From the NCBI RefSeq assembly GCF_003797775.2, contig NZ_CP060725.1, positions 310,001-374,000 of the forward strand: a stretch of 64,000 nt of DNA, written 5' to 3'. The notes beneath the pieces were generated by a model. That model was not told where the DNA came from. It was given only the letters and a program-made list of their open reading frames with translations, and searched no databases. This document shows, piece after piece, positions 56,286-64,000 of this stretch (its first letter is position 1; each line of letters starts with the position of its first letter). The position numbers were made by a program, and so were the translations under genes. This stretch comes from Sphingopyxis sp. OPL5. GTDB lineage: Bacteria > Pseudomonadota > Alphaproteobacteria > Sphingomonadales > Sphingomonadaceae.

Positions 56286-59200
56286 ATGACCGATGAAGGA
56301 CCGGCCTATGTCGAGCTGCAGGTCACGACGCATTTCAGCTTCCTGCGCGGCGCCTCCTCGCCGGAAGAGCTGTTCACCGCCGCTGCAATGCTCGGCCTGC
56401 CCGCGCTCGGCGTCGCCGACCGGCACAGCGTCGCCGGGATCGTGCGCGCGTGGGACGCCGAGAAGGTCACCGGGGTCCGCGCCCTGACCGGCACGCGTCT
56501 CGATCTTGCCGACGGAACCGCCCTTCTCGTCTATCCAACCGACAAGATGGCCTATGGCCGGATGTGCCGGCTGCTCAGCATCGGCAAGACGCGCGCCGGC
56601 AAGGGCTCCTGCCATCTCGACTGGCCCGATCTCGAGGACTGGACCGAGGGCCTGCTTGCAATCCTGCTTCCCGACCGCGCCGATAGCGCAGCCGAGGCGG
56701 CGATCGCCCGCGCAAGGCGCATCTTCGGCGATCGCCTCTATCTCGCCCTCACGATCCGGCGCCGCCCCGGCGATGCGATCAGGCTGCGTGATCTCGCAGC
56801 ATTGGCCGCCAAAGCGAAAGTGCCGACGCTCGCAACCGGCAACGTCCTTTATCATATGCCCGACCGGCGCCTGCTGCAGGATGTCGTCACCTGCATCCGC
56901 GAGAAATGCACGATCGACGAGCTTGGCGATCGCCGCGAACGCTTCGCCGACCGCCACATCAAGACGGCGGCCGAGATGGAACGCCTGTTTCTCCGCTACC
57001 TCAAGGATCGTTCGCCGGTCGCGCGCACGGTCGATTTCGCGAAGCGTTGCACCTTCAGTCTCGAAGAGCTGCGCTATCAATATCCCGACGAGATCCAGGT
57101 TCCCGGACGTACCCCGCAGGAGGAGCTAGAGCGACTGACATGGGAAAAGGCCCCGCTCCGCTACCCCGAAGGCGTCAGCCCGGCGGTCCGTACCCAGCTC
57201 GAGCATGAACTCAGATTGATCAGCGAACTCGATTACGCGCCCTATTTCCTGACGGTGCACTCGATCGTCGCAGAAGCACGTCGCCGCGAGATCCTCTGTC
57301 AGGGCCGCGGCAGCGCGGCGAACAGCGCGGTCTGTTACGTCCTCGGTATCACCTCGATCGATCCGGTGCGGTCCGAACTCCTGTTCGAGCGATTTGTCAG
57401 CGCCGAGCGCCGGGAGCCGCCCGATATCGATGTCGACTTCGAGCATGAGCGGCGCGAGGAAATTATCCAGTGGATTTACGAGACTTATGGCCGGACCCGC
57501 AGCGCACTCACCGCGGTCGTCACGCGTTACCGCTCGCGCGGCGCCGTCCGCGAAGTCGGCAAGGCGCTCGGGCTTAGCGAAGACATCACGGCGGGGCTCG
57601 CCGGCGCGGTCTGGGGCTATAGCCGCGAGGGCGTCGAGGAGAAGCATGCCGAAGCCCTGAACCTCGATCTCGGGGACAAGCGCCTCGCGCTGACGCTCGA
57701 GCTGGCGCGCATGCTCATCAACACGCCCCGCCACCTTTCGCAGCACCCCGGCGGCTTCGTGCTGACGCGCGACCGGCTAGACGAACTCGTGCCGATCGAG
57801 CCCGCCGCGATGGAAGACCGGCAGGTCATCGAATGGGACAAGGACGACATCGACGCCCTCGGTTTCATGAAGGTCGACATCCTTGCATTGGGCATGCTGA
57901 GTTGCATGCGCCGTGCCTTCGAATTCCTTCACGATCACAAAGGACTGAAGCACGATCTTTCCACCATTCCCGCGGAAGATCCGGCGACCTACGCGATGAT
58001 CCGCAAGGCCGACACGCTCGGCGTATTCCAGATCGAGAGCCGCGCGCAGATGGCATCGATCCCGCTTATGGCGCCGCGCACCTTCTACGATCTCGTCATT
58101 CAGGTCGCGATCGTCCGGCCGGGCCCGATCCAGGGCGACATGGTCCATCCCTATCGCCGCCGCCGAAACGGACAGGAGGAGGTCACTTATCCGACGCCCG
58201 AGCTACGGCGCGTGCTTGAAAAGACGCTGGGCGTCCCGCTCTTTCAGGAGCAGGCGATGCGCGTCGCGATCGAATGCGCCGGCTTCACGCCGAGCGAGGC
58301 CGATCTCCTCCGCCGTGCGATGGCGACCTTCAAGCTCACCGGCGGGGTCAGCCATTTCCGCGACAAGCTGATCGATGGCATGGTCGGCCGCGGCTACGAC
58401 CGCGAGTTTGCCGAAAAGACCTTCAAGCAGATCGAGGGCTTCGGCTCCTACGGATTTCCCGAGAGCCATGCCGCGAGTTTCGCTCTCATCGCCTATGCCT
58501 CGTCGTGGATGAAATGCCATCATCCCGACGCATTCTGCGCCGCGCTGCTCAACGCCCAGCCGATGGGCTTTTACGCGCCCGCGCAGATCGTCCGCGACGC
58601 CCGCAATCATGGCGTCGAGATCAGGCCCATCGATGTCAATCACAGCCGCTGGGACTGCACGCTCGAAGAGACTGCCAACGGCAAATATCATGCGGTGCGT
58701 CTGGGCCTGCGCATGGTCCGCGGCCTCGCCAACGAAGATGGCGCCGCGATCGCCGCGGCCCGTGCCGGCGTACCCTATAGCAGCGCCGAGGAAATCCAGC
58801 GCCGCGCACGCGTCGGGCGCGGAGCGCTCGACCGGATCGGCGATGCGGACGGCTTCGCCTCGCTCGGAAGCTCGCGCCGGGAAGGGTTATGGGAGGTGAA
58901 GGGCTTGGGACCTGCCGCCCTTCCCCTCTTCCAGGCTGCCGACGAACGCGCAGGACGTCTCCAGCGCGAAGCACTGGAACCAGCGACGCTGCTCGCGCCG
59001 ATGGGCGAAGGCGCCGAGGTCGTCGAGGATTACCGAGCCTCCGGCCTTTCACTGAGGGCCCATCCCCTCGCCTTCCTCCGCGACGAGCTTCGCTCGCGAA
59101 AGATCATCACCTGCCGGGAGCTTCAAGGCATCAAGGACGGCCGGTGGGTGAACCTCGCCGGGGTCGTTCTCGTCCGGCAAAAACCGGGCTCGGCGAAGGG

Positions 59201-59606
59201 CGTCATGTTCATCACCCTCGAAGACGAGACCGAGGTCGCGAACCTCGTCGTGTGGACCAATGTCTTCGAGAAATATCGCCGCGTCGTCCTCGGCGCCGCG
59301 ATGATGGGTGTGCGCGGTCAGGTTCAGCGCGAGGGCGAGGTCATCCATATCGTCGCGCAAAGGCTCGACGACCTCTCCCCGTTGCTCGCGAGCGTCGGGC
59401 AACGCAAGGACATCGCCGATATCTACAGGGTCGGCCGCGCCGACGTCGTCAAGAGCCCCGTCGGCCCCGACCCGCGCGATCCGGAAACGAAGCCGCTCGG
59501 CCGCAATCCGCGCGACATCTATATTCCCGACCTCCGCCTCGGGTCCGGCATCATTCCCGGCCAACCGACCGAAGGCATCAAGATCAAACCTCGGGATTTC
59601 CGTTAG
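56286..59606 (+). CDS. dnaE2: Error-prone DNA polymerase III alpha subunit DnaE2
   Basis: 1106 residues, the normal DnaE2 length. The PHP domain starts [20 protein letters not shown]. The polymerase active site [14 protein letters not shown] puts catalytic aspartates near 380-384, and motifs [18 protein letters not shown] and [20 protein letters not shown] follow. The C-terminal OB-fold ([19 protein letters not shown]) is present, and the end PRDFR is typical. It lacks the proofreading-subunit context and makes mutagenic translesion DNA synthesis with ImuA/ImuB. Confidence 0.95.
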   Translation: MTDEGPAYVELQVTTHFSFLRGASSPEELFTAAAMLGLPALGVADRHSVAGIVRAWDAEKVTGVRALTGTRLDLADGTALLVYPTDKMAYGRMCRLLSIGKTRAGKGSCHLDWPDLEDWTEGLLAILLPDRADSAAEAAIARARRIFGDRLYLALTIRRRPGDAIRLRDLAALAAKAKVPTLATGNVLYHMPDRRLLQDVVTCIREKCTIDELGDRRERFADRHIKTAAEMERLFLRYLKDRSPVARTVDFAKRCTFSLEELRYQYPDEIQVPGRTPQEELERLTWEKAPLRYPEGVSPAVRTQLEHELRLISELDYAPYFLTVHSIVAEARRREILCQGRGSAANSAVCYVLGITSIDPVRSELLFERFVSAERREPPDIDVDFEHERREEIIQWIYETYGRTRSALTAVVTRYRSRGAVREVGKALGLSEDITAGLAGAVWGYSREGVEEKHAEALNLDLGDKRLALTLELARMLINTPRHLSQHPGGFVLTRDRLDELVPIEPAAMEDRQVIEWDKDDIDALGFMKVDILALGMLSCMRRAFEFLHDHKGLKHDLSTIPAEDPATYAMIRKADTLGVFQIESRAQMASIPLMAPRTFYDLVIQVAIVRPGPIQGDMVHPYRRRRNGQEEVTYPTPELRRVLEKTLGVPLFQEQAMRVAIECAGFTPSEADLLRRAMATFKLTGGVSHFRDKLIDGMVGRGYDREFAEKTFKQIEGFGSYGFPESHAASFALIAYASSWMKCHHPDAFCAALLNAQPMGFYAPAQIVRDARNHGVEIRPIDVNHSRWDCTLEETANGKYHAVRLGLRMVRGLANEDGAAIAAARAGVPYSSAEEIQRRARVGRGALDRIGDADGFASLGSSRREGLWEVKGLGPAALPLFQAADERAGRLQREALEPATLLAPMGEGAEVVEDYRASGLSLRAHPLAFLRDELRSRKIITCRELQGIKDGRWVNLAGVVLVRQKPGSAKGVMFITLEDETEVANLVVWTNVFEKYRRVVLGAAMMGVRGQVQREGEVIHIVAQRLDDLSPLLASVGQRKDIADIYRVGRADVVKSPVGPDPRDPETKPLGRNPRDIYIPDLRLGSGIIPGQPTEGIKIKPRDFR

Positions 59607-59719
59607 CTTTCAAATGGCAGGGGGCGGAACTCGACATGCTTTCAGGGGTCTAGATCATGAGGGGCCAGCGCATGCCCCGCCAAGGTCGGCCCGGCACGCA
59701 ACCAAATGGAGTGATGCCG

Positions 59720-60163
59720 ATGAACCGCCTGATGATCCTTCCTCTCGCCGCCGCGACCGCCATGGTCGGTGCCTGCGCCTCGACCGGCAGCAGCTATGCC
59801 TATGACGACGGCGGCTATGGCTATTATGATCGCGCCTATTACGACCAATATGGCCGCTATGACTATGATCGCCCCGACCCGCGCTACAGCGGCTATTATG
59901 CGGAGAATTATTATCGCAACGACCGGCGCTATCGCGAACGCCGCCTTAGCGACAACGACCGCATCTATCGCGGCCGCGACAACAAATATTATTGCCGCCG
60001 AAACGACGGATCGACCGGCCTGATCGTCGGCGGGATCGCGGGCGGCGTGCTCGGCAACGTGATCGCCGACGGCAGGTCGGAAACGCTCGGCACCGTGATC
60101 GGCGCCCTCGGCGGGGCAGCCGTCGGGCGCGAAATCGATCGTAGCAATGTGCGCTGCCGATGA
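59720..60163 (+). CDS. Glycine-zipper lipoprotein, tyrosine-rich
   Basis: 147 residues. The lipoprotein signal ends at AMVGAC (Cys21). A strikingly Tyr/Asp/Arg-rich stretch (YDDGGYGYYDRAYYDQYGR) follows, and the C-terminal half is a 2TM glycine zipper (GLIVGGIAGGVLGNVI, TLGTVIGALGGAAVG). ATG 59720 is preferred since GGAG lies 8 nt upstream. Glycine-zipper lipoproteins reside in the envelope; function unknown. A terminator follows ~90 nt after the stop. Confidence 0.85.
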   Translation: MNRLMILPLAAATAMVGACASTGSSYAYDDGGYGYYDRAYYDQYGRYDYDRPDPRYSGYYAENYYRNDRRYRERRLSDNDRIYRGRDNKYYCRRNDGSTGLIVGGIAGGVLGNVIADGRSETLGTVIGALGGAAVGREIDRSNVRCR

Positions 60164-60250
60164 TTGAAATAATATCGACGGCCACGGGAACAATCCGGCC
60201 ATCCGCGCGCCGATAGTATGCAAGCTCGGGTCTCAGGACCCGACTTCAGG

Positions 60251-60290
60251 AAAGCCCCGCAGCCTTGTGCAGCGGGGCTTTACCTTTTCG
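60251..60290 (+). terminator. Rho-independent terminator after the glycine-zipper gene
   Basis: Ten-base arms AAAGCCCCGC and GCGGGGCTTT enclose an 11-nt loop and are followed by ACCTTTTC. It separates the lipoprotein gene from the diguanylate cyclase gene. The rest of 60164-60441 shows only an AAGGAG ribosome site for the cyclase. Confidence 0.75.
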
Positions 60291-60441
60291 GGCATCGAAT
60301 GTTCGGCGAATGCTCCCACGCTTCCAACTTTGTTAACGCTCGGCGTCTAGGCTGAAGCGTGCGGGATTTCAGGAGGTTCGGCCGTCCGCAGGAGGAACCG
60401 ATCCTCCCGGAGGGCGGTAATTCTCGGCAAGGAGCTGAGCG

Positions 60442-61566
60442 ATGTCGACCCCGGTCAAATATTCTCCCGACGCGATCGAAATCGAACTGATCCGAAGTCT
60501 CTACGATGGCATGCTGCCCTCGCGCGTCATGTCGCTCGGCTTTCTCATATGCGGGGCGCTGATCATCGAACAATCGGGCGACATGCTGATCGCCGGACCC
60601 TATGCGATCGGCGTCCTCGCCTCGATCGCCCGGCTCCTCGTTGCCTCACGCGACGCAACCGTCGCGGATAATCCCGCGATCGCACTCGGTGAGGCCCGCC
60701 GGCTCGAGCGCCGCTACGCGGCGAGCTACACCGTCTTTGCAGCCATGCTCGGCTTCTTCGCCGCGCGGGCGCTTGCCCTACCCGATCCAGCCATCGACAA
60801 GCTCGCGATCTGTCTCGTCATCGGCTATGCGGCCGGCGTCGCGGCGGGGACGAGCTTTCGCCCGCGCATCGCCATAGCCTCGCTCCTTCTCGCCGTCCTG
60901 CCGCCGGTCGTCACGATGCTCGCTGCCGGAACGCCGCTCCACATCGCAACCGCGCTGATGACCGCCGCCTTCCTCGCCGGCGGCATCTTCAGCTTGCGAA
61001 AAAGACACGCCCGCGCTCTCGATGACATCGGCCGCCGGCTCACCTTCGCCTCGCTCGCGCGATGCGACGGGCTCACTGACCTGCCCAATCGGCTGGCGCT
61101 GCGCGAATGGTTCGATCGCAATGTGCGCGCCGCTAAAGTCCGCCCGATCGCGCTTCATTGCCTCGACCTCAACGGCTTCAAACCTGTGAACGACAGCTTC
61201 GGCCATCCCGCAGGCGACGCGTTGCTCACAGCGGTCGCGAGACGAATTTCGGGAACCTTGCGCGAAGGCGACATTGCCGCGCGGCTTGGCGGCGACGAGT
61301 TCGTGATCGTCCAGCTTCAGATCGGCAATCCCGACGAGGCCTATATGCTCGCGGAACGCGTTGCAGCCTCGATCGCGCGCCCCTTTGCCGTCGGAAGCCA
61401 TGATGTCCGGGTTTCGGCGTCGATCGGTTACATTGTCTGCGACGACCTGTCGCGCGACCTTGAACAACTGATCAGCCTCGCCGACGAGGCGCTCTACACC
61501 GCAAAGCGAAGCGGCCGCGGCATATGCCGATATCAGGACGCTGCCGAGGTACAGGCAGCGGCTTAA
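60442..61566 (+). CDS. Membrane-bound GGDEF diguanylate cyclase
   Basis: 374 residues. The first ~200 hold about six hydrophobic segments (for example SLGFLICGALIIEQSGDMLI, LAICLVIGYAAGVAAG). The GGDEF domain follows DGLTDLPNRLALREW, with the active-site GGDEF at 283-287 and the inhibitory I-site RxxD (REGD, 274-277) five residues before it. It should make cyclic di-GMP and be feedback-inhibited. The start follows AAGGAG. No adjacent EAL gene. Confidence 0.93.
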   Translation: MSTPVKYSPDAIEIELIRSLYDGMLPSRVMSLGFLICGALIIEQSGDMLIAGPYAIGVLASIARLLVASRDATVADNPAIALGEARRLERRYAASYTVFAAMLGFFAARALALPDPAIDKLAICLVIGYAAGVAAGTSFRPRIAIASLLLAVLPPVVTMLAAGTPLHIATALMTAAFLAGGIFSLRKRHARALDDIGRRLTFASLARCDGLTDLPNRLALREWFDRNVRAAKVRPIALHCLDLNGFKPVNDSFGHPAGDALLTAVARRISGTLREGDIAARLGGDEFVIVQLQIGNPDEAYMLAERVAASIARPFAVGSHDVRVSASIGYIVCDDLSRDLEQLISLADEALYTAKRSGRGICRYQDAAEVQAAA

Positions 61567-61636
61567 AAACGGCCCGGGAGCAGCAACATCCGTTCACGTC
61601 GCGCGTTGGTGCTGCGAGGGGGATCGAGGATAAATG

Positions 61637-62131
61637 ATGCCCCGTATTCTATTGCTCATGACGTCCGTTCTCGCAATCGGTGCCGCCACCCTTTCGCTCC
61701 AGTCCTGCGGCAGCGAACCGGTTGAGGCCGCACCGCCGGAAGCAGCGACGAGCGCGCTCGTCACGCTGCCCGATGGATCGACGATGGGGGCAGCATCCGG
61801 ATCGCTCACGCGCGAGATGGCCGATTGGCTTGCATCGCGCGATGGCCAAAGCGAGACATTCACTTTTCATGGCTTCGACGAAGACAGGCCCAAACTGACA
61901 AGCATTGGACTCGGGCGAGCCGCAGACCTCGCCACCGTCCTTCGCGCAGCTCCGGCCGCGACAATCGAAATAGCCGGCGACGAAGCCCAGATTAGCCTTC
62001 TCGCCCATTTGCTCGAGGATCGCGGCATCGCATCCGAACGGATGAAGGTCGTCCCCGCGGCCGGGATCGGAACCGCCACGCTGACGCTCCATCGCGGCGC
62101 GCCGTCTTCGCTGATGACGGCGAAGTCCTGA
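61637..62131 (+). CDS. Hypothetical lipoprotein, OmpA-like C-terminus possible
   Basis: 164 residues. The signal peptide ends in a lipobox LQSC. The mature part has FTFHGFDEDRPKLT and LGRAADLATVLRAAPAATIE, which resembles an OmpA-like domain arrangement but lacks the usual peptidoglycan-binding residues. ATG 61637 is chosen over 61634 because GAGGA lies at better spacing. Function unknown; probably an envelope protein. Confidence 0.7.
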   Translation: MPRILLLMTSVLAIGAATLSLQSCGSEPVEAAPPEAATSALVTLPDGSTMGAASGSLTREMADWLASRDGQSETFTFHGFDEDRPKLTSIGLGRAADLATVLRAAPAATIEIAGDEAQISLLAHLLEDRGIASERMKVVPAAGIGTATLTLHRGAPSSLMTAKS

Positions 62132-62159
62132 ACCGCTGCCAGGCGAAAGAAGGCCGACT

Positions 62160-62494
62160 TTAGTCGGTCAACTCCTCGAACCACTGCGCATAGGGCGTGT
62201 TGACTGCCATGTGTCGATTGAAGTCCGGGGCTCCATCGTCCCACCACACCGGCCCGCGCTCGCCAAGCGCGCGCTTCGAGCGATCGACCGCGGAGCGAGC
62301 CTGCCGAAGCGTATGCCGTCCTTGGCTGCGAGCGCCGCTCGCACGCCCCGCCGGGCAGTCATCAGTTCGGATACTAGTCGCTCGCGCTGGCTAGGCTCTA
62401 ACGCCGGGTTCGACCTACGCCAAAGTCGGCCGCGAATAACGAAATAGCGGCCGTCCGGCGTGACATTCAGTGTGTCGGGCCGGTGCTCAGACAC
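62160..62494 (-). pseudogene. Frameshifted small conserved protein
   Basis: The first ~58 codons from GTG 62494 read well (VSEHRPDTLNVTPDGRYFVI, RLWRRSNPALEPSQRERLV). After AALAAKD the frame loses sense, but the neighbouring frame continues as SAVDRSKRALGERGPVWWDD, then NTPYAQWFEELTD and a stop at 62160. Both halves look like one small alphaproteobacterial protein of about 110 residues. A net single-base indel near 62320 breaks it. It is either a real pseudogene or a sequencing error. Confidence 0.75.
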
Positions 62495-62600
62495 GGCCGA
62501 TATGGGGAGAAGTTATAGTCGTGTGCCGGCGACCGAGGGGTTTGTGATCGCCGGCACCCGTGAGGATGGCAAAGTCGGAAACTTCGGCCATCCCGGAAAC

Positions 62601-62771
62601 TCAGGGCAATGTGCGGCGTCCGCGCCCGAAGACGAAGGCGACGATGAAGAGGACGACGCCGATCACGAGCAAGATCTTGGCGAAGTCGGCCGAAAGGCCG
62701 GCGATGCCGCCGAAGCCGAGAAGCGCCGCGACGAGCGCGACGACGGCAAAGATGATAGCCCATCTGAACAT
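62601..62771 (-). CDS. DUF1328 small membrane protein
   Basis: 56 residues: [20 protein letters not shown], then [20 protein letters not shown] and a basic tail GRGRR. Two membrane segments with the GFGGIAG turn match the DUF1328/YtjA family. GGGAG precedes the start. An EcfG-like promoter lies about 100 nt upstream, in line with stress-induced expression of such small membrane proteins. Confidence 0.88.
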   Translation of the reverse strand: MFRWAIIFAVVALVAALLGFGGIAGLSADFAKILLVIGVVLFIVAFVFGRGRRTLP

Positions 62772-62869
62772 GATAAATCTCCCGTCTGGACGCAGTCCGC
62801 CAGTCGCCCGACCGCACTTGCGGGGGACGGTGAAGGCCGCGCCAATTCATCCTTGGTGGATGTCCGGGT

Positions 62870-62894
62870 AACGCTGGCTCGCTTCGAAAGTTCC
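62870..62894 (-). promoter_or_regulatory. EcfG-like general stress promoter for the DUF1328 gene
   Basis: On the minus strand GGAAC, 16 nt, then CGTT matches the EcfG (sigma-T/RpoE2) consensus of alphaproteobacteria exactly. It is ~100 nt before the DUF1328 start. Apart from this and the opposite promoter nothing else is recognised in 62772-63141. Confidence 0.65.
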
Positions 62895-62952
62895 GCGCCA
62901 CAAGAGCATCCGCTCTCCCGAATAACCTGTGTTAATCCGAAAATTTTCTCGG

Positions 62953-62978
62953 GAACGCTTGCCGCCATCGGTGCGTCA
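62953..62978 (+). promoter_or_regulatory. Possible EcfG-like promoter for the DUF3606 operon
   Basis: On the plus strand GGAAC, 17 nt, then CGTC differs by one base from the GGAAC-N16/17-CGTT consensus. It would drive the DUF3606 gene 160 nt downstream, forming a divergent stress-promoter pair with 62870-62894. Confidence 0.45.
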
Positions 62979-63141
62979 TTCGAGGTTGAGATGCCTTCCC
63001 CTGAACCGGCGGGAGGGCCTATCAAAGGCAAGGTACCGACAGGATCGCGGCACAGACGGGCGCGGAAATTCTGCGCCTTCTGGGCCGGGCCGCAGCTCCC
63101 GCGCGGCCCGGCTTCGCGGGCCTCTCACGCAGGAGATCATG

Positions 63142-63324
63142 ATGGCGGACGACAAGAGACTGACGGGCGCCCCCGATCGCGATCGGATCAGCCTTTCCGA
63201 AGACTATGAGATCCGCGACTGGACCCAGAGCCTCGGCGTGGGCGAGGATGAACTGCGCGAGGCGGTCGATGCCGTTGGGAATAGCGCGGACGCCGTTCGC
63301 GCCTATCTGAACAACGGCCGATGA
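63142..63324 (+). CDS. DUF3606 family protein
   Basis: 60 residues: MADDKRLTGAPDRDRISLSE, then DYEIRDWTQSLGVGEDELRE and VGNSADAVRAYL. This is the standard DUF3606 pattern, a small, probably stress-linked protein of unknown role. AGGAG is at good spacing. It overlaps the next gene by 4 nt. Confidence 0.88.
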   Translation: MADDKRLTGAPDRDRISLSEDYEIRDWTQSLGVGEDELREAVDAVGNSADAVRAYLNNGR

Positions 63325-63587
63325 CTTGGGACGCTGCCGCAACGGCGCCGATCGAGCGCATCGCCCGGGTCCTTGCCGGACATGAGCTCAGCCGGAACGG
63401 CGAAGGCGAACTGGAATCGGCGGCCGCTGCGGTCGACGTTCTCTGGCCGGATTACACGGCCGCGGCGCTCGCTATCCTCAAGACGATGCGGGAGCCGAGC
63501 GGGCGCATGCTGGCGGTCGGGGATGCCCAGGTCTGGGAACGCATGATCGCCGCAGCAATAGAGGACGAGACGATCTCGGAGAGCTGA
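63321..63587 (+). CDS. Hypothetical small protein
   Basis: 88 residues beginning MTWDAAATAPIERIARVLAG and containing ELESAAAAVDVLWPDYTAAA. The composition and coupling by a 4-nt overlap to DUF3606 support a real gene. No family with a known function is recognised; alphaproteobacteria have similar small acidic proteins of unknown role. Confidence 0.75.
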   Translation: MTWDAAATAPIERIARVLAGHELSRNGEGELESAAAAVDVLWPDYTAAALAILKTMREPSGRMLAVGDAQVWERMIAAAIEDETISES

Positions 63588-63629
63588 TCGTTCAGCCCCG
63601 CGACACGAGGCCAGCGCTAGAGGCCTGAT

Positions 63630-64000
63630 ATGTCCCTCACCACTGATCTCGCTTGGGAACAGCTCGCGATCTATGCGGCTGGCGCGGCGCTGGTCCTCAT
63701 TCTGCTGTTCAAAATCCCCTATGTCGGCCGCGTGCTACGCGGCCTCTTCTCCTTCGCGCTCCTTGCCTTCGCGATCTTCCTCATTCTTCAGCACGCCCCT
63801 TTCGATCCGAACCTCGGTCGACTCACCTCTGCGATCGGTCTCGATCGACAGCAGGTGGTCGGCAGCGAGGTGCGAATCCCGATGGCGCGCGACGGGCATT
63901 TCTGGGTCGATGCCGAAATCAATGGCATCAAGCGAAAGATGCTCGTCGACAGCGGCGCCACCATGACGGCCGTGTCGCATGAGACAGCGCGCGCAGCCGC
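63630..64000 (+). CDS. Membrane-anchored retropepsin-like aspartic protease (cut by window end)
   Basis: 123 residues visible, no stop. Two N-terminal hydrophobic segments (LAIYAAGAALVLILLFKIPY and GLFSFALLAFAIFLILQ) precede a soluble part with MARDGHFWVDAEINGIKRKM and the catalytic motif MLVDSGATMTAVS. This is the TIGR02281-type clan AA protease. The Asp of DSGA is the single catalytic Asp of the half-domain. The C-terminus lies beyond the window. Confidence 0.88.
   Translation, partial: MSLTTDLAWEQLAIYAAGAALVLILLFKIPYVGRVLRGLFSFALLAFAIFLILQHAPFDPNLGRLTSAIGLDRQQVVGSEVRIPMARDGHFWVDAEINGIKRKMLVDSGATMTAVSHETARAA

Noticed and set aside
59630..59660. GGAAC sequence upstream of the glycine-zipper gene as an EcfG promoter
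   Set aside because: The -10 side reads GGTC at the right distance, two mismatches from CGTT, so support is too weak.

Overview
The window is high-GC, tightly packed bacterial DNA, and several traits point to a sphingomonad-type alphaproteobacterium (Sphingopyxis, Sphingobium or Novosphingobium relatives). There are many TonB receptor, acyl-CoA dehydrogenase and Rieske genes. Intergenic inverted repeats of the CCCTTCGACAGGCTCAGGG and GTCATTGCGAG types occur. There is an alphaproteobacterial SOS box (GAAC-N7-GAAC) and there are EcfG-like promoters. The genus is an inference, not a match. No rRNA, tRNA or CRISPR was seen.

Positions 1-38.6 kb form a large catabolic island for an unknown cyclic or branched lipid-like substrate. 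A first operon (1-9.7 kb) holds a molybdopterin oxidoreductase, a CurA-type reductase, ThuA, a P450, two acyl-CoA dehydrogenases, a DUF35/OB-fold protein, a thiolase-like aldolase and a LuxR solo. Two tandem Rieske oxygenases follow. A long minus-strand operon (25.6-13.8 kb) then carries an enoyl-CoA hydratase, CoA ligase, Baeyer-Villiger-type monooxygenase, old-yellow-enzyme reductase, SDR, GST, 2-oxoacid dehydrogenase E1 alpha and beta, a free lipoyl domain, a SnoaL protein, a KstD-like FAD dehydrogenase and an NmrA protein. Next come a TonB receptor, SDR, SMP-30 lactonase, IclR regulator, hydrolase, MFS transporter, a second acyl-CoA dehydrogenase pair, another CoA ligase, DUF3237 and SnoaL. 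The mix (P450, paired FadE-like dehydrogenases, Ltp2-like aldolase with DUF35, KstD-like enzyme) resembles steroid, bile-acid or terpenoid degradation.

Positions 38.8-50.7 kb form a separate, self-contained locus under a LacI-family regulator. Four near-identical palindromes (TGNTATCGATNTCA) lie just upstream of its four transcription units. The genes encode four HSL-type esterases (one with a signal peptide), a TonB receptor, a cytoplasmic GH37 trehalase, a CoA ligase and an MFS transporter. I propose uptake and breakdown of an acylated trehalose or similar glycolipid: esterases remove acyl chains, trehalase splits the sugar, and the ligase activates the acid. This is the best candidate for an undescribed system here.

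Positions 50.7-53.9 kb are the relic of a trb-type integrative conjugative element: an AlpA-like regulator, DUF2274, TrbI, and a short gene in which the start of a DUF736 protein appears fused in frame to the end of TrbG. Next to it is an SOS-controlled mutasome (imuA, imuB, dnaE2; 53.9-59.6 kb). The window ends with cell-envelope and stress genes: a glycine-zipper lipoprotein, a diguanylate cyclase, a second lipoprotein, a frameshifted gene, DUF1328 and DUF3606 genes fed by divergent EcfG-like promoters, and a truncated membrane-anchored aspartic protease.
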